The notes beneath the pieces were generated by a model. It did no database searches. It worked only from the letters and a program-made list of their open reading frames with translations, and was not told the origin of the DNA. A DNA stretch of 64,000 bases, taken from Circinella minor (lineage: Eukaryota; Mucoromycota; Mucoromycetes; Mucorales; Lichtheimiaceae). Both the position numbers and the translations under genes were made by a program. The DNA is taken from assembly GCA_016758965.1 (NCBI GenBank), contig JAEPRB010000154.1:1-64000 (forward strand). The letters are read 5' to 3'. Below, piece after piece: positions 12,298 to 23,173 of the stretch (position 1 is its first letter; the number at the start of each line of letters is the position of its first letter).

Positions 12298-14106
12298 TTA
12301 TATACCATGGAATGTAGGAGGAGGTATTGAATCTGTTAGTAAACCACATCCTTGAATATCTAATTCCACTTTATTATTCATCACTTTAAAATCCGATACA
12401 CCTTCATCTGTAATATGAGCCAATTGATACAATTCCAATTTGGTTAAATTCTGTACCGCACAAAGTGATACCAATATTTGATCCGTTACTGCACCAACAC
12501 GATTTAATTCAATTAATCGAATAGATGGATGACATTGTAGTTTATCACAAAATAACATCATAGTAGGTTCAGTAATAAGAGAGCAATCCCTGATTCGAAT
12601 TTCTTGTATACTTTCCACTTCAGCTAAGGATTGTAAAACATCACATGTATCAATAAAATCATGACATGTATCCAATGTCACTGATATCAATGGTCCATCC
12701 TTTCCTCGTGAAGAACATGTTAAAAAGAAATCTGCCAAACTATCTTCTTCTGCACCAATGACACCTGAAATACTGAACGTTCGTAAATGTTCTAATCGAC
12801 CAAGAGCATTGATTACAAAAAATCCAATATATTCACATTCTTCAAATTCAACATGTTCCAATAAAGGTAAATGATGAATCAAAGATGCAATAAATTCATT
12901 ATCATCCAATTCTTCAAAAGAAAGTGTCAATCGTCGTAAATTGATGAATTCCCATGTCAATAAAACATCCCATGTAGGGATAGCAATGGGACGTAAATTA
13001 ACATACAATGTTGTCAATGTATCTGTACTTTTTCCTAAATAAGGAATCATAACATCTGCACATTCTTCAGTGCTATGGATAGATGCAGTAACGAGTTGTA
13101 ATGGTGAATTTGAATCATTTTCAATCATAGGTTTGGCTTGATAACATAATACATGATGAAGAACAAGTGATTTAAGTGTTTTAATACAGTGTTGTTGAAT
13201 AGAAGAAAGAATTTGATCTGTATCAATACATGATAAGGTAAGTTGTTCAAGATGTGGAAAATGTTGTAAAATTTTGGATATTTTTGAATCAATCTCCAAT
13301 TGTGGATAAAAAGATGTATAGTTAAAATTAATTAATGGTAATTGTTGTGTTGTTGCTATTGTTGATATTACTTGTTCATAATCATCATAATCATCATTAT
13401 TATTGTTTAATTGTCCTCTGTTAGGTAGTGAATTATCGTTATATATAAAAGTTTTTAATTTTCGACATGTTGAGAGTATATTGAATAAAGGAATAAAAGT
13501 TGAAATACTGTCTTGTTCAGTCATTAAATGAAGATCTTCCAAAGTATTAGCTACCATAGATAGTGCTAATAATAATATATCTGTGTTTTGTAGTAATAAT
13601 GCTAAATATAAAAACAAAAATCACAATTAGAGATTATATTATTCATAAATTCATATATAATATTTACCATTTAAATGAAGTGTTTTTAAATAAGGAAAGC
13701 ATCCTTCTTTCATTTTTTTAAATAATATATTATTACAATTAGGTAAAGAAGGTAACCAAAGTCTTATATCTTGTACGTTTAAACTTGTTGGTTTATCAAA
13801 TAATAATTCTGGTGATTTGGTTTTATTCTTCTCAATATTATGGTTATTATTGTTGTTGATTCCATTTCCTCCTTCGCCGTCATTTTCATAAAGTATAATT
13901 GATTTCCATAATTCAGAACAATCCAAGACACATTGTCTCCAAGTCTTGCTTACATGAAGTAATTCAATTAGATCTTTAGTAGGTAAAAAGTTCAGAGTGG
14001 TCGTCAAGATATCATAAGGTAATGTAGCAATAAAATCAATAGACGGTTGACCATGAGAAATCTTTTGATTGTTTATTTTTAAAATTGTTGGAGATATGTT
14101 GAACAT
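12298..14106 (-). CDS. F-box and leucine-rich-repeat protein
   Basis: Two minus-strand exons, 14106-13668 and 13601-12298 (junction codon Ala), 580 residues. The F-box spans residues about 27-70: IATLPYDILTTTLNFLPTKD, LIELLHVSKTWRQCVLDCSE and LWKSI. After an Asn-rich linker come leucine-rich repeats to the C-terminus, for example FPHLEQLTLSCID, LRRLTLSFEELDD, LEHVEFEECEY, IRLIELNRVGAVTD and LTKLELYQLAHITDEGV. F-box/LRR proteins are substrate receptors of SCF (Skp1-Cullin-F-box) ubiquitin ligases: the F-box binds Skp1 and the LRR arc selects the target. The target here cannot be read from sequence. The protein resembles the many F-box/LRR paralogues of Mucorales. The upstream neighbour is a 1.8-kb gene-free region. 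Confidence 0.85.
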
Positions 14107-15918
14107 TAAAAGAATCGATAGTAGTACAGTTTAGGTGATGTATATTTAATAAACAAAATTGGAGAAACATCTATTATAACTGCGGTGCATGAAAAAAAAA
14201 AAAGGGTTACTTCAGAACATTTCAAATTATTTCTGTAAACATGATACTTATAAAGATAGGATTGAACTTGTAGATTCAGTTCTTTTAAACTTATTGTTGA
14301 TGACAATATCTGATATAAATTATAATTCTCATACCAATTACCCTTGTTTATTTTTTGTTGATAGTTTATAAAAACGTCTTTTTTTAGAACGTTTAAAGTG
14401 AGTTATCTTTTTGTTTTGTTGTGTAAATTCTCGTTGATATGTAATTCAAAATGATGATTACTACAGTTGTCCGTCGTATCATAAATAACTAATCTTGAAT
14501 CATGTTAGATAAAAAAAAATCGTTTCAAACATAGAATACTAGCTGTTCCATCAATAATCACCTGTATTATTTTACTAAAGGATAAAAAGAAATAATGAGA
14601 AATTACTGTACATTTTACACGCTAATTTAATATCATTCTTGGCAGTATATATTATGACTTTAATGACATTTATGTTTTGATTCTAATAAAAGCTGTCGCT
14701 TTTTTTTTATCATTAAGCTAAATATATATCTCACCCACATATGCATATATACTTAAAATACGTATTAATGAAGAATTGGATATAACAAGAGAAATTACTA
14801 TTACTATTACGTATGTACTATTTATTACTCAAATCGATCATTTTTAGTTATACTTTATACGTAACAATTTTCTTTAGCATATAAACAATGTATATTTCCA
14901 ATTTTTTCCGTACAATAAGCATGAATGTACACATATAGAAATGATTTCCAGATATTCATAGAGTTGTAAGAATATATACCTTTTCTCAATATTACATAAA
15001 GTAGTACGTATATATTCTTTCAAGAATATTTTGATGAGTTACCAGAGGAGATTAGCGTGGGAGGGGGCGGGAGGAAGATGAACAAGCGGATGTCAATAAA
15101 TAACGTTAACCCAGTAGGAGTCTATATATATATTTAATGTATATCGAGATCAATTTACTTTATCTACTAGATCCAAAAGTATTTGTGCTGTTTTCATTTT
15201 TTGTCTTGTATGAGAGTATCTATCTTCTTTCTATACAAGTATAAAATAAAGCATATATAAAATACATTGATAACAATTGCTCACTATTAGAATTTAGAAG
15301 TGTATTTTTTAACTATTTGTTTTTGATGTAAAGTTGCTATTCACAGCTAAATTATTTTTATGCGCGTTTTTTTTTCTTATCTTATCTCTCAACGCCACAA
15401 TTCAGAATAACTAACTTTATTTTATAACTTTTTATTTTTCATTATTTTATAATTGCTATTGAATAAACGCGTTTTTTTTTTTATTTATTTTACTTCAAAA
15501 ATGATAATAAAATTTTTTTACTTTCCTCCACAACTTTAAAAACCGGGAAATTTACTTTATTTTGCAACCACAAAGAAATGACGTTATATAAATGTCCGAG
15601 AGAGAAGTAAAAAGAACATATAAATAACGTGGTTCCTCATCAATATGTTATTTATTTATATATATATTAGAAAAGGATGGATAGTGATGACGATAATGAT
15701 AAAGTTCAACCGGTGTCCTAAACCCTTCTTCCTTTACGTTTTGCCGGACTTAAAATTATGCAATTAGATTCACATGGAAAGTTATAGTAAGGGAAGATAT
15801 CGGGACTAAAACTAAAAAGGTCCACCTTTCTTTTTTTCTTTATATTTTGTTTTATTTGTTTTATTTGTTTGTTTTTCTTTAACTCTTTTCTTATAATAAT
15901 AATAATAATAATTAAAAT
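14107..15918. other. 1.8-kb gene-free region with a uORF near its end
   Basis: Between the divergent F-box gene and the Yhm2 carrier gene. AT-rich without protein-like frames. A palindrome around an MluI core (AAACGCGTTT, 15466-15475) is present. Near the right end a 14-codon frame (15677-15721, MDSDDDNDKVQPVS) may be an upstream ORF in the carrier's leader. The last 80 bases are C/T-rich, as in other leaders of this window. Confidence 0.4.
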
Positions 15919-17490
15919 ATGGCACCTATTTCAAATGAACCTGTCGATCCTAATGCCCCTATCGAACGCAAACCCGTTTCATATAACAATTTACTTTTAG
16001 GAGCCAGCAAGTATATAGACAATATATATATATATATATAAGAGCATAAAAATATAATATGACACGTAAATTCCTAACATATAATACATTTTATTTAATA
16101 ATTTAGCTCTCAATTTATTTGAAGTCTCAACACTTGGTCAACCTTTTGAAGTATTAAAAACTCAAATGGCTGCTAATCGTGGTCAATCTATGGCTACTGC
16201 AGCAAAAAATGTATGGCAACGTGGTGGTGCATTAGGTTTCTATCAAGGTTTAATTCCTTGGGCTTGGATTGAAGGTAATTATTTACGCGTTTTATTATTT
16301 TAATTGTTTTTTGTTTTCTTACAAACATTCTTTTTTTTTTTTTTACATTAAGCTTCTACCAAGGGTGCTGTTCTTTTGTTCGTTGCTTCTGAATTCGAAT
16401 ATCGATCCCGTGCTGCTGGTGCATCACCATTTATGGTACCGTCTTTTTTTTTTTTTGTGTGTGGGGGGGACAAAAACATTGAAACAACAACAAAAAAAAA
16501 GGGGGAAGGGGCCGTGCAAATTTTTTTTTGCGGGGTAAAAAAAAAAAAAAAAGGCTAGTCCAAAAATATTTATTCACCCTAACGATTATGTCATTCTCAA
16601 AAAAACAAAATAGTCTGGAATTGCTGGTGGTATGGCTGGTGGTATTGCTCAAGCCTATTCAACAATGGGTTTCTGTACATTTATGAAAACTGTTGAAGTA
16701 ACACGTCATAAATCAGGTAAAAAAAAAAAAAAAAAAACTGAGATTTGTATATACTAAAAAAGGAATGATTATTTTTGTGTAACCTTTTGTTTCATATTAA
16801 CAATATAACGTTTTATAATAGCTGTCAAAGAATCTACATTTAAGGTTGCATCAGATATCTTTAAACGTGAAGGTATTCGTGGTATTAATAAAGGTGTTCA
16901 TGCAGTTGCTGTACGTCAATGTACAAATTGGGCTTCACGTTTTGGTTTTGCTCGTTGGGCTCAAGATACTATTGTTCGTGTTCGTTATGGTGAAGATACT
17001 AAAATGAAACCTACTGCTATTGATCGTGTACTTTCATCTATGGTGGGTGGTGCTCTTTCATGTTGGAATCAACCTATTGAAGTGATTCGCGTTGAATTAC
17101 AGTAAGTTTCTTTTTCTATTTATTTATTTGATATCATGTTTATTACGTATCTTTTTAATATAACTAATATAAACTTTTTATAACTTTTTTTTTTTAGGGT
17201 AATTAAAATATAAAAATATAAAGAAATCTATTCAAATGAAATAGTAGTAAGAATGGTAAAAGAGAGAGAATGATATATTAATGAATCCCTTTTAAATACA
17301 GAGTCAAGTCAAGACACCTGGTCGTCCCGAAAAAATGAATATTAGTACAGCAGCCAAATGGATTTATCAAAATAGTGGTGTGAAAGGCTTTTATAAAGGT
17401 GTCGTACCACGTATCGGTCTTGGAATGTGGCAAACTGTTTGTATGGTTACTATTGGTGATAGTCTTCGTCAATATTTTGGTACAAACTAG
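15919..17490 (+). CDS. YHM2: Mitochondrial citrate/oxoglutarate carrier, Yhm2 type
   Basis: Best model has seven exons: 15919-16006, 16107-16274, 16353-16435, 16614-16716, 16822-17101, a single base at 17198, and 17302-17490; 303 residues. It has the six-helix mitochondrial carrier fold with signature motifs GQPFEVLKT (repeat 1) and [10 protein letters not shown] (repeat 3); repeat 2 has the degenerate GFCTFMKT usual for Yhm2. Family-specific runs include [48 protein letters not shown] and [16 protein letters not shown]. Yhm2 exports citrate from mitochondria in exchange for oxoglutarate and supplies cytosolic acetyl-CoA and NADPH, which suits an oleaginous fungus. Intron 1 needs a GC donor (GCAAGT); the nearby GT would give a stop after six codons. 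The one-base exon is discussed in the findings; the alternative acceptor at 17303 keeps the frame but replaces Gln-Ser by one His. Confidence 0.93.
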
Positions 17491-18174
17491 ATAAAAAATG
17501 TTGTTTTTTTTTACCATGTAAATAAAGTTAAAAAAAAAAAAGACATAGTGGGATGATAAATATAAATAAAATATAATATCGAATATGAAAAGGATTTTAC
17601 TTGATGAGATTCCCTTGATTATTGGTTGTTATAACATTTTGCCTTCTTTTATGATAAAAATCAGATTGAAATACATAATGGATACCTATTTTTTTTTTCA
17701 TGGTTGCAAAATATAAAGTAGATATTATAGCAAAGTTAGTCACACAAAAATAAAATGAGCCATGGTTTTAAAAATGGGTCACATATCCATCTATGCGAAA
17801 TTAAGCTACTCATCTCTGAAAATGATATGATCACGTAATTCTTATATATTCTAATACAATATAAAGACTATCATTCATGGGGAAGGAAAAAGCTAATTTT
17901 TTTGTGGGGTTTATACGTATAGTTAACATAATATGCATCTGAAAAAGAACTGTTATCTTAATACCCAATATATCAATAGTCTATATAAACAATAGAGCTA
18001 AATATAATTATTGCTTGTTTCAATAGTATATTCTGAAAATCACCTGTACGTACATAATAAAAAGAACCAAAGACCCATGCATAGTATGCATAATATATAA
18101 ACAACTTTTTTTTTTTAAAAAAAAGAGACACCCTCCTTTTTTTCTTTTTCTTTACGAATATTCAAGAAAAAAAA
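17491..18174. other. Intergenic region, Yhm2 to P450
   Basis: Tandem-oriented spacer holding the carrier's 3' UTR and the P450 promoter. A-runs at 17530, AT-rich throughout. No gene or RNA seen. Confidence 0.45.
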
Positions 18175-20281
18175 ATGACTTTATCACAACAAAACGATCC
18201 CTTTTTTATAACAACAACAACAATCGGTATCATTGGAAGTATAACTACCATTGGACTTATTGGATCTTTAATTTATAAATATCCAGATCGAGCTATCTTT
18301 GATCATATCCAAAAAGGTATTCCACATGTTAAAGGATATCCTCTTGTTGGTACATTTTTTGAACAAGTTATTGATACGGAACAGTTTTATGATAAACAAC
18401 ACAAAGATAAACTTGAGAGTTTGAATACAATGACTATGTACGTATATGTATATATAAATACAAGGGGGGAATCGAAACATGATAACTATTTATTAATGCG
18501 TGTTGTATTATTATATATAGGATTAACTCTGCAATCGGTATTCCACTTACTATTACCACGATTGATCCAAATAATGTTCAACATATTCTCACAAGTAATT
18601 TTTTTTTTTTTTTTATGTTTTGAATAGTAGTGTAATTTTTAAACAAGTTTTTTCTTTTGTTTCATGTTTAGCAAATTTCCCCAACTATGTAAAAGGTCCA
18701 TTAGTAGAGTAAGTTTGTTTATTTGTTCCAAGAGAGTGGTAATCACATGTTTTTTGAAAGTTGGAATATTTATTTTAGACATTTCCTACAACGATTATTC
18801 GGTCATGGTATATTTGTAGCTGATGGGGAAAAATGGCATTATCAAAGAAAGATTACTAGTCGAATATTCAATGTAGTCAATTTTCGAGATATATTTACAC
18901 GTATCTTTGTTGGAAAACTTGAAATAACAACAAAACAAGTATTGGATCAACATGCATTCAATCGTACACCATTAGATATTCAAGATCTTTTATTTAAATT
19001 TACTTTGGATTCATTCGTACAGTATGTTTATTATTCTCCCCTCACTCTCACCCTTATCATTTCTCATTTACTTTGTTTATAATATCTTCAAATATGTTTT
19101 ATTGAAATACCTACATATTTATTATATATATATATAGAATTGGTTTTGGCAAAAATTTAAATACTGTTACACATAAAGGAATTGTTCCATTTGCTGAATC
19201 ATTTGATATTTGTCAACGACATTGTAACGACTTATTCCTTAATCCATTTACACCTATCATTCAAGTATTTCATACTTTATTACATCCTCGAACAAAATCA
19301 ATCAATGATCATTACAAGAGAGTGGATCAATTCGCCTATGATGTCATTGCTCAACGTCGAAAAGATATAAAAAAAGGTCAAACTTTTAATGATTTATTAT
19401 CTTATTTTATGAAAGCCAAAAATGAAAAACAAGTTGCTGTGAATGATATTGAATTACGGGATATGATTCTTAACTTGATTATTGCTGGTCGTGATACAAC
19501 TGCTTGTACTTTATCATGGACATTATATATGTTAATGCTTCATCCACGTATTGAATATAAGTTGTTGGAGGAAATTGATCGATTTTTACCAAGAAAGGCA
19601 GAAGAAGAAGAAAACAGTATGGATCCATCAGAATTATACAAAGTTGTCAAGGATATGATTTATTGTCATGCTGTGTAAATAATTATTGAACTTTATGACT
19701 TTTTTAAAATAAATGTAAAGAAAACAGACACTAATATAAGTATACATTGTAAATGTTTTAGATTATATGAAGTCTTACGATTATATCCACCTGTACCATC
19801 CAATGTTAAAATGGCATTGGATGATGATATTTGGCCTGATGGATCCCATATTCGAAAAGGAAATATGATTGTTTGGAGTTCATATGCACAAGCAAGATCG
19901 GCTAAGGTTTGGGGAGAAGATTGTCAGAAATTTAAACCAGAAAGATGGATAACCATGGACGGTCAATTACGTCACGAATCCCAAGGGAAATGGCCTGTTT
20001 TCAATGGAGGTCCTCGTGTTTGTATTGGTAATTATATAATATTTATAAAGACATTTGTTTGATAATAGTACTGTGTCTTTGTTTTCTACATATCCCTCTA
20101 CTAACTACTACATATATATACAATAGGTCAATCTTTAGCAACATTGGAAGCTATCATAGTAATGATAACGTTGATTCGAAGATACAAATTCTCTCTTTTA
20201 CCGAATCAAACGATTGAATATTTCATGTCTCTCACCATGCCAATAAAAAATGGATTGAAAGTATTTGTTGAAAATCGATAA
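18175..20281 (+). CDS. Cytochrome P450 monooxygenase (fatty-acid hydroxylase-like)
   Basis: Seven exons: 18175-18437, 18521-18594, 18672-18708 (37 nt), 18779-19021, 19138-19674, 19762-20027 and 20127-20281; 524 residues, all phases close. An N-terminal hydrophobic segment (about residues 12-36) anchors it to the ER. P450 hallmarks: helix C WHYQRKI, I-helix oxygen-activation motif AGRDTTACTLSW (about 320-331), ExxR in LYEVLRLYPP (E388, R391), FKPERW, and the heme loop FNGGPRVCIG with Cys472 as thiolate ligand; the last intron splits its final Gly. TNFPNYVKGP and HGIFVADGEKWHYQRK resemble CYP52/CYP86/CYP704 type omega-hydroxylases, so an alkane or fatty-acid terminal hydroxylase is likely, but substrate and CYP family number are inferred. 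It converges on the acyl-CoA synthetase gene with only 291 bases between the stop codons. Confidence 0.93.
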
Positions 20282-20572
20282 TCTTTTAGGGTAGTACTAT
20301 TCTTTGTAACTATAATACGTAAAATGAAATAACGTTTTAATATACTATCATTGTGATACATATAATTAGTAGTTCATGCAGGGATACTAAATCTTTTTGT
20401 TGAACAACTAAACAAAGTGAACTTTTTTTTTTTTTTTTTCAATTCATAAATGGAATATATAGCATTTGTGTATTGAAAGGGCTTTTATTATTATTATAAA
20501 ACTACATAATTATTTTGCTTGAGCAATGACCCTATTATTATAGAAAAATAAAGGTTAATAAAAACGTTTTAA

Positions 20573-23173
20573 TTATTGTACAACATAATAATATAATCCA
20601 TACATTTGTTTTAATTGTTCTGAATAAGCTTCTGTAATTTCTTTTCGTTTTAATTTTTGTGCAGCAGTTAAAAGACCCTATTATAATGACAGATAACATT
20701 TTTAATTTAACAATATATTGATATATATATATATATCAAACAGCAACCCTAATAATAATAATTACCATATCAGATGTCCACAAGTCTTTACAAATCCAAA
20801 CATTTTGTATTATTTCAGCTCCTTTTAATCCACCTTTTTTAGCTTGATCTTGTAATAATGCAAGTACTTCTTTACGTAATCGTGGATCTTCACATAATGC
20901 AGTATAATCCTCATTTTCAATGTCGCGTGTAACAGCAAAATCACGAAGTTTTTGTTCCAATGGAACAAATAATGCAACAGGTCTTGGGTATAATGGATCC
21001 ACATGGACGCATAAGTTTTCAGCCAAAGCACATGATTTATAAACACTTTCCACTTTTTCCAATGCAATATATTCACCATGACTTAACTTGACCAAATTCT
21101 TTTTACGATCAATAATACTTAATGTACCAGTTGCATTCCATTGACCGATATCGCCTGTCATTAACCATCCATCTTTTGTTAATGCTTCACGTGTTAATTC
21201 TTCTTGTTTGTAATAACCAGAAGTAACAGATGGACCTCGAATCCAAATTTCACCTTGATTATTAGAGGCCAAATAACCTAATTCGGGTACATCCACTAAT
21301 TTAACTTCAGTACAAGGTACTGGAGCTCCAGCTTCACCTAGTGCAAATTGTTCAGGTGCCATTACTGCACACATACTAAATACATAAACCATATCCAATC
21401 AATCCAATTCCCCCCCCCCTTTTCGTTAGCTTTCAAAATTCTATGTTTGAACAATAATAATGATTTTTTCTTACCCACAACTAATAAATAAATAAAAAAA
21501 AAAGGACATTAGTATTTTTCATCAATGAATTAACATTCCTCCTCTTTCTTCCATCATTATTATTATTTTACCTTTCTGTCATGCCATATCCACAAATAAT
21601 AGTTGCCAAACTCAATGATAAAAATCGTTGAGTTTCTTTTGATAAAGGAGCACCACCTGAAAGTCCATAACGTAATTTCCCACCTAATTGTTGACTCACT
21701 TTTTTAAATACAATACGATCCAAAAATCCAGTGGGTAAACCCATATTTTTCAAATAATCTTTAGCTTCTAATGCACCCATAAAGATTTTTTCAATACGTG
21801 ATCCACGTTCAGCCACTTTAGCAAGTACAGTTTTTCGAATGGTTTCCCAAACTTGAGGTACACCACACATGATAGTAGGAGCAAATGCAACAAGATCACC
21901 TTTACAATTACGTACACTCACATCCGTTAATGTTTTAATGCCACCATATCCTAATGTTAAACCCAAGAAAATACATAAATTTTCAACAAGGAATTCTAAT
22001 ACGTGAGCCAAAGGTAAATAAGCCATCATAGTATCATTATCTTCAACTAAATGTTGTAACATTTTACAACAACCAGCAACTAATAAAAAAGAAAAAGAAT
22101 TAATTTAATTTACTCTCAAATCTCAAGTAGAGAGAAAAGGAATTCTATAATATATATATATATATATATTTGTATGTAATAAAACTTACTAGCAGCAACA
22201 ATATTTCCATGAGTAAGAACAACACCTTTTGGATTACCTGTTGTACCACTTGTATACATGATACAACAAATATCTTGACTACTTGGTTTGACAGGTTCAA
22301 CAGGATTAGCTTGACCAATAATACGTACTTCTTCAAATGGAATAACATGATGAATTTGTGGATTCTTTCGTAATCGTTCAATAGATTCTGTATTTACTTC
22401 AACATCTCGGTAAATAATACGTGTAATTGTTGGACAATGATCAATAATCTTTTCCAAAGTTGTCAATTGATCACCATTAATAAAACAAACAGTAGAACCC
22501 GTTTCATTGATTGAATGCAATAAACCTTCAGGTCCAAGTGTATCATAAGCAGTAACAATAGAAATAGATTGTGAAAATGCACCATGGGCCATCAACATCC
22601 ATTCAACACTATATAATACATTTTATCCAACAGCCAGAACAAACAAACAAACAAAAGAAACAAGAAACAAGGAATAAACCCCTTTCCCCTTTTTAGTATT
22701 AAAAATAATCTTTTTCTTACAATTGCTTCGACACTCGCCCTTTTAATCATTGTAAAAAAATAAAATAAAAAGATATATAAAACGAACCTTGTTGAAGCAA
22801 ATATATGAAGTTTATCATCTTTTTTCATACCAAGTTTTCTTAAACCTGCACCAAGCATATGTACTAAATCCAAAGCTTCCAAATAAGTATAATAATGATA
22901 TGGACTATATTGATAATATTTCCATTGTTTAGGTTTTTCACTTCCAGGAACTAATTTTTCTTCAATAAAAGTTTCTTCCAGTTTACGATAACCGAAAGCA
23001 TTACGGTTTTTATAGGATGTTGTTGCATAGTGTAATACATCATAAAGTGTTTCAACGCCTACAGCAGGTGTTGTCATTAATTCATTAGGTGCAAGGATGG
23101 AACGTCGAATGGGCGTTTCACCAGGTGCATGATCACTACTAATTTCAATGGAATATTGTTGAGGTGGTGCCAT
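20573..23173 (-). CDS. FAA: Long-chain acyl-CoA synthetase (Faa1/Faa4-type)
   Basis: Six minus-strand exons: 23173-22788, 22608-22190, 22079-21572, 21480-21475 (6 nt), 21375-20766 and 20677-20573; 677 residues. Adenylate-forming motifs: P-loop MYTSGTTGNPKGVVLTHGN, the AYLPLAHVLEFLVE stretch, LRYGLSGGAPLSKETQRF, GYGMTE followed across the microexon by SCG and MCAVMAPEQF, and the fatty-acyl-CoA synthetase signature DGWLMTGDIGQWNATGTL plus IDRKKNLVKLSHGEYIALEK. It activates long-chain fatty acids to CoA esters for lipid synthesis, beta-oxidation or protein acylation. There is no C-terminal SKL-like peroxisomal signal (ends YYYVVQ), favouring an ER or lipid-droplet enzyme. The first intron donor is the unusual GTTCGT. 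Neighbours are a P450 and Gup1, also lipid enzymes. Confidence 0.95.

Noticed and set aside
16011..16012. GT donor for Yhm2 intron 1
   Set aside because: It shifts the frame and reaches a stop six codons into the next exon; the GC donor four bases earlier restores the family sequence.
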